NCBI RefSeq assembly: GCF_047663525.1
Contig: NC_092589.1
Span: forward strand, 82,992,001 to 83,056,000
Direction: 5' to 3'
Length of the DNA stretch: 64,000 bases
DNA from: Anas platyrhynchos
Lineage: Eukaryota > Chordata > Aves > Anseriformes > Anatidae
The position numbers and the translations under genes were made by a program. A model generated the notes under the pieces. That model made no database searches. It saw only the letters and a list, made by a program, of their open reading frames with translations, and was not told the DNA's origin. This document shows positions 60,846-64,000 of the stretch, in pieces. Each line of letters starts with the position of its first letter. Within the stretch, counting starts at the first letter, position 1.

Positions 60846-62422
60846 GATTCCACAGAGCATTAACTGCTGGGCTTTGTTCATTTTGGCAGGAGAACTTCAT
60901 CAGCTCAATCAGGAAATCCTGGTGTGAGGAGGCAATACCCACAATCCCAGATAGCGATGCAAGGAAACCCGTGCCTTCCCCAGGCTCTACCTCAGCCTTC
61001 CAATAGCTTCACAATTATGAGGAAAAAAATTGGACTCCAATCTCATTAACAACAACATTTTGCTTCCATGAGCTCTAAGGCTCAGTGGCCTCAAGCTCAA
61101 GGGCTTGCTTTCTTCTGTGGTTCCCCCTGCTTTGATGGTGACTTTGATGTAAGCCTAAAAACATAAAATGACTTTTACTTTCTCAAGTGAAGTCTGTCAC
61201 CTGCCCTGATGGCAAACTGCAGCCAGGAGGTGTTGCAGACCCCATGAGAAGAGCAGCTGCTGCCTGGTCACCCCACCTGTGCCCCAATTCCCCCCAAAAT
61301 GCAGCCCAGGAGCTTGGCTATGGGCTTCAAAGGAAAGCGTTGGACTTTGATTATTACTTTGAAATTATTGTTACTGAGCAGTTTTAGTCATCATGACCTG
61401 ACTTTTCACTGATTTCTGTGAGAGTTGACCCAGACTCCTGAGCTAATTCTGTGCTTTCAAAAACTATTTTTGGACAATCCTGGAATCCTGAGAATGGGGG
61501 ATGAGAAGTGGCAGTACATTGTACTTTTCCCTGTGCCAATTTTAATTTTAAAAACTGTCTCCTTTTACCCAGAGTTGATAGTTTTTGAAAGGAAGGAGAG
61601 GGAGAGGGAGCACACAGGAAGGAGGAAAGTAGGGAAGGGGAAAGAGGAAGGAGGGAAAATACAGAGGGAGAAGAAAGGAAGGGAAAGATGGAAAGAAAAG
61701 AAGAGAAAATATCGAAAGAATGAGAGAAGGGGAAGGAAGGAAGGAAGGAAGGAAGGAAGGAAGGAAGGAAGGAAGGAAGGAAGGAAGGAAGGAAGGAAGG
61801 AAGGAAGGAAGGAAGGAAGGAAGGAAGGAAGGAATCTGCTCTGTAGCAAGAAAGATAAGGTGAATTATACTTGCATTTACAAGTGACACTTGAAAAGGAT
61901 TCTACACTGCATTCTGATCCTTCCATTTTGCTTCCTAATTTAATGTGTTTTCATTCACATTTGAAAAGTCTAGCAATAGAGTTCATATGTCAAACACCAC
62001 TGTGAATCAGTCTGCCAGAGACAGGCATCTCTTGTGAGAGGCAGTGATAGATACAATTCTTTATCTCAGGTCTGACTTGTCACTGCCTGATGAACCAATC
62101 TTGCCCAACACCAGCTGAAATGTTAAGACATCACTGAAGGGTATGGCAGGTCCTTTCCAGGATTTTCAAGGAAGTTTTATTGAAGAGTTAAAAGTTAGAC
62201 ATAAAACCCATCAGAGCTGTTGTTCTGGAGATGATATAAGTGATGCCTGGATACAGCTTAGCCATGACATGATTTATAGAAACCATGAGCAAGAAAATTT
62301 GTGAAAATGCAAGACTAAATTTGCCATTTTATCTTCTGAAACTTTAACGGTTTACAGACTTTCTTTTTTTACCACTCTGTCTGCTCTCTGGTTAAAAGAG
62401 CTTGAGCAAAAATCCTACAATA
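60846..62422. other. Intergenic DNA with a long purine tract
   Basis: No gene. The main content is the purine-rich block from about 61585 to 61834, which ends in a GGAA microsatellite. The apparent long frames through it (Arg/Lys/Glu/Gly-rich on +, Ser/Phe/Leu/Pro-rich on -) are repeat artefacts. Confidence 0.6.
61731..61834 (+). repeat. (GGAA)26 microsatellite
   Basis: 104 bp of uninterrupted GGAA on the + strand. It is preceded by about 140 bp of imperfect purine-rich sequence (61588-61730), forming a long homopurine/homopyrimidine tract. Confidence 0.98.
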
Positions 62423-62490
62423 ATGGAATAGTTTGTGTCAGAATAGACCTTAAAGGTCATCTAATTCCAACCCCCCTGACATGGGCAGGA
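62423..62490 (-). repeat. CR1 LINE 3'-end fragment
   Basis: 'gaatagaccttaaaggtcat' followed by 'ctaattccaacccccctgac' and 'atgggcagga' matches the reversed CR1 3' terminus. It stops abruptly at an AAAG-rich stretch. Confidence 0.75.
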
Positions 62491-63654
62491 AAGAAAGAAA
62501 AGAAAAGATGAGACCACAGTCATGGACCATTATTCACTTTATTGGTCCTGATGGAAAAAAAAAAAATAGAGAGAGAGAGAGAGTCTGAGAAATGGAACTA
62601 CAACTTTTTAGAAAATTCTGGATTTTTCATTATTAAAGATGCTGAAACATGTATTTCATACCCAGAATGAAAGACAATGTGAAGAATCTATCCAGTCTAC
62701 CCAAGACTAGCCCCAGGCAGAGGCAAGGAGAGCTTCACCAGATGCATGCCTCATGTGGCAATTTGTACAAGTCAGGAGGCAATGGAGCAAGAAAGGTCTC
62801 CTACAAAGAACAGAGGCAATGCCTGCCTGACAAAGTACCCAAAAGCACTTCTGAGTGCAGTTTTGTGGACTGTTCTCTTTATTACCTAACCTGCTGTGCT
62901 GCTCACTGGCACAGCGACCACAGAACCATTCTCTCAGCTGAAGAAAAGGGTTGTGTCTTCCAGGAAAATACATCAGCTACCAGCCTGGGGACTAACATGC
63001 AGGGTTTCTCCCTGCATCCCATGTCCTACCTGTCTATTCAAGTTGCACCAGTGTGTAGAAACATGAGAAATTCCTGGGGTATGGCAGGAGGGGAATCAGG
63101 GACCTGCCCTTATTCAGCCTTTCTGCTAAGAGGCTACGTGTGGTGAAATGGTGACCTGTGCTTTTCCTGTAATTTTAGTGTACAGCCTTGTAATGCAAAA
63201 TACAGACACAGGCATACTGTGAGAAGTTGGTCCAGGAACACAGAATGTAGGGTGTATCAATGTAATGAGGAACTGTGTTTTATGAATATATGACTCTGCA
63301 AAGAGTTTAGGATGTGGATACAGCAAGCTGTTGAACATGGCTATCTGTGTCATAGGGCATATATTGTTCTTGGCAGAAGAGAGGATGCTGAAAAAAACAG
63401 AAGCTGTAAAAAATGGAGTCAGAAGAAATGCCTAAGTACATGATAGAAAGGCTTCTGAGATGACTTTTAAGAAGCTTCGTCATAAAAGGAGACCAAGAAT
63501 TGATTGATTAGAGTGTGTTAGTGAAGAAAAAATTTCCCATGAAAAAAAAATGAAGCGCTAAACGACTGCTGAATTTAGCAGAACCAAAAACCAGTGGCTG
63601 TGAGATGAGACCAGATGTATTCATATTTTGAAAGTAGAGCGGTTCTTGTTTAGG
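62491..63654. other. Intergenic DNA, no gene seen
   Basis: It contains a short A-run and (AG)n at 62555-62583. A + strand open frame of 165 codons (62649-63146) has no recognisable domain, no splice or promoter support and mixed composition, so I do not call it a gene. Confidence 0.45.
62568..62583. repeat. (AG)n microsatellite
   Basis: Eight AG units directly after an A-rich run. Confidence 0.9.
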
Positions 63655-63880
63655 ATAGAAGACAATAAACCTCTGGAACAAATTGCCAAGTGCTGGGCTT
63701 CCAGTCTTTCTGTGTTCCCCAAGCAAGGCTGGGTGCTTTTCTGGCAGATACCACTTAAACACAAACTTCAGTTGAGCTACCAGGCTCAGCATGGGAGTAA
63801 TGAGAGATGGGGAAGAGCCTCTTGCAGACATAAGGTCAGAGCAGATGATCCAGTGGGTCCTTCCAGACATGTGCTCTGTG
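63655..63880 (+). repeat. Diverged CR1-like 3' fragment, sense
   Basis: 'aaacctctggaacaaattgc' at the start and 'cagagcagatgatccagtgg' followed by 'gtccttccagacatgtgctc' near the end are the expected flanks of a CR1 3' region in sense. The middle is diverged or carries an insertion. Confidence 0.65.
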
Positions 63881-64000
63881 AACACACAAAATCAAGGTCT
63901 TTTAAGCTTTTTGAGAAGATTGCAAACATTTTCTCCCAAGAGCAGCAAGTGCAGCACGTGAGCAGCCTGGATAAAATCCGTGCTGCAACAATAAAAATAA

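Noticed and set aside
61384..61926. 180-codon minus-strand frame with repeated PSFL units and the opposite Arg/Lys/Glu/Gly frame
   Set aside because: Both are translations of the GGAA/TTCC microsatellite, which stays open in every frame because a 4-base repeat without stop codons cannot terminate.
62649..63146. 165-codon + strand open frame near the 3' end of the window
   Set aside because: No known motif, no promoter or splice support and no neighbouring gene; a chance frame is the simplest reading.

Overview
This is a vertebrate nuclear window, almost certainly from a bird. It holds one recognisable protein-coding gene, the type 1 cannabinoid receptor (CNR1) on the + strand. The bird assignment rests on repeated 3' ends of CR1 LINEs (boundaries such as 'ggttggaagagacc' and 'ccatgggcagggacacctccc'), compact non-coding DNA, no Alu/L1/B-type repeats, and a receptor differing only modestly from the mammalian protein. 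I cannot fix the species.

Layout. (1) 1 to about 28.5 kb is upstream intergenic DNA, mostly AT-rich, with CR1 fragments at 0.8-1.1, 2.9, 14.0, 15.3 and 19.1 kb, microsatellites, small tandem duplications and two notable short hairpins; I see no coding exon there. (2) About 28.6-30.1 kb is a strong CpG island, the presumed CNR1 promoter and 5' non-coding exon, with a TATA-like element, an E-box, a G-quadruplex motif, a CAG-type repeat and a consensus splice donor at 29603. (3) 29603-41860 is the inferred first intron (about 12.3 kb), free of recognisable CR1. (4) 41861-43343 is the terminal exon, carrying 61 nt of 5' UTR and the uninterrupted 473-codon CNR1 reading frame. (5) 43344 to about 46950 is a long AT-rich 3' UTR with tandem poly(A) signals and Pumilio-type motifs. 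(6) 46.95-64 kb is downstream intergenic DNA with several microsatellites (including a 104-bp GGAA tract), short duplications and CR1 fragments at 55.4, 60.7, 62.4 and 63.7 kb.

How it works together: the CpG-island promoter would give a transcript whose leader is spliced onto the coding exon. A 17-codon upstream ORF in the coding exon ends on the receptor's own start codon (ATGA overlap), suggesting translational control, and the long 3' UTR offers post-transcriptional control. The product is a Gi/o-coupled receptor for endocannabinoids.

I found no tRNA, rRNA, CRISPR array, intact transposon, or new multi-gene system. The most interesting points are gene-regulatory: the start-overlapping upstream ORF, a candidate second first-exon donor, an AT-rich homeobox-like core inside the CpG island, and a degenerate AATTGG repeat field. 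Exon and UTR limits are inferred from splice and poly(A) signals, not transcripts.
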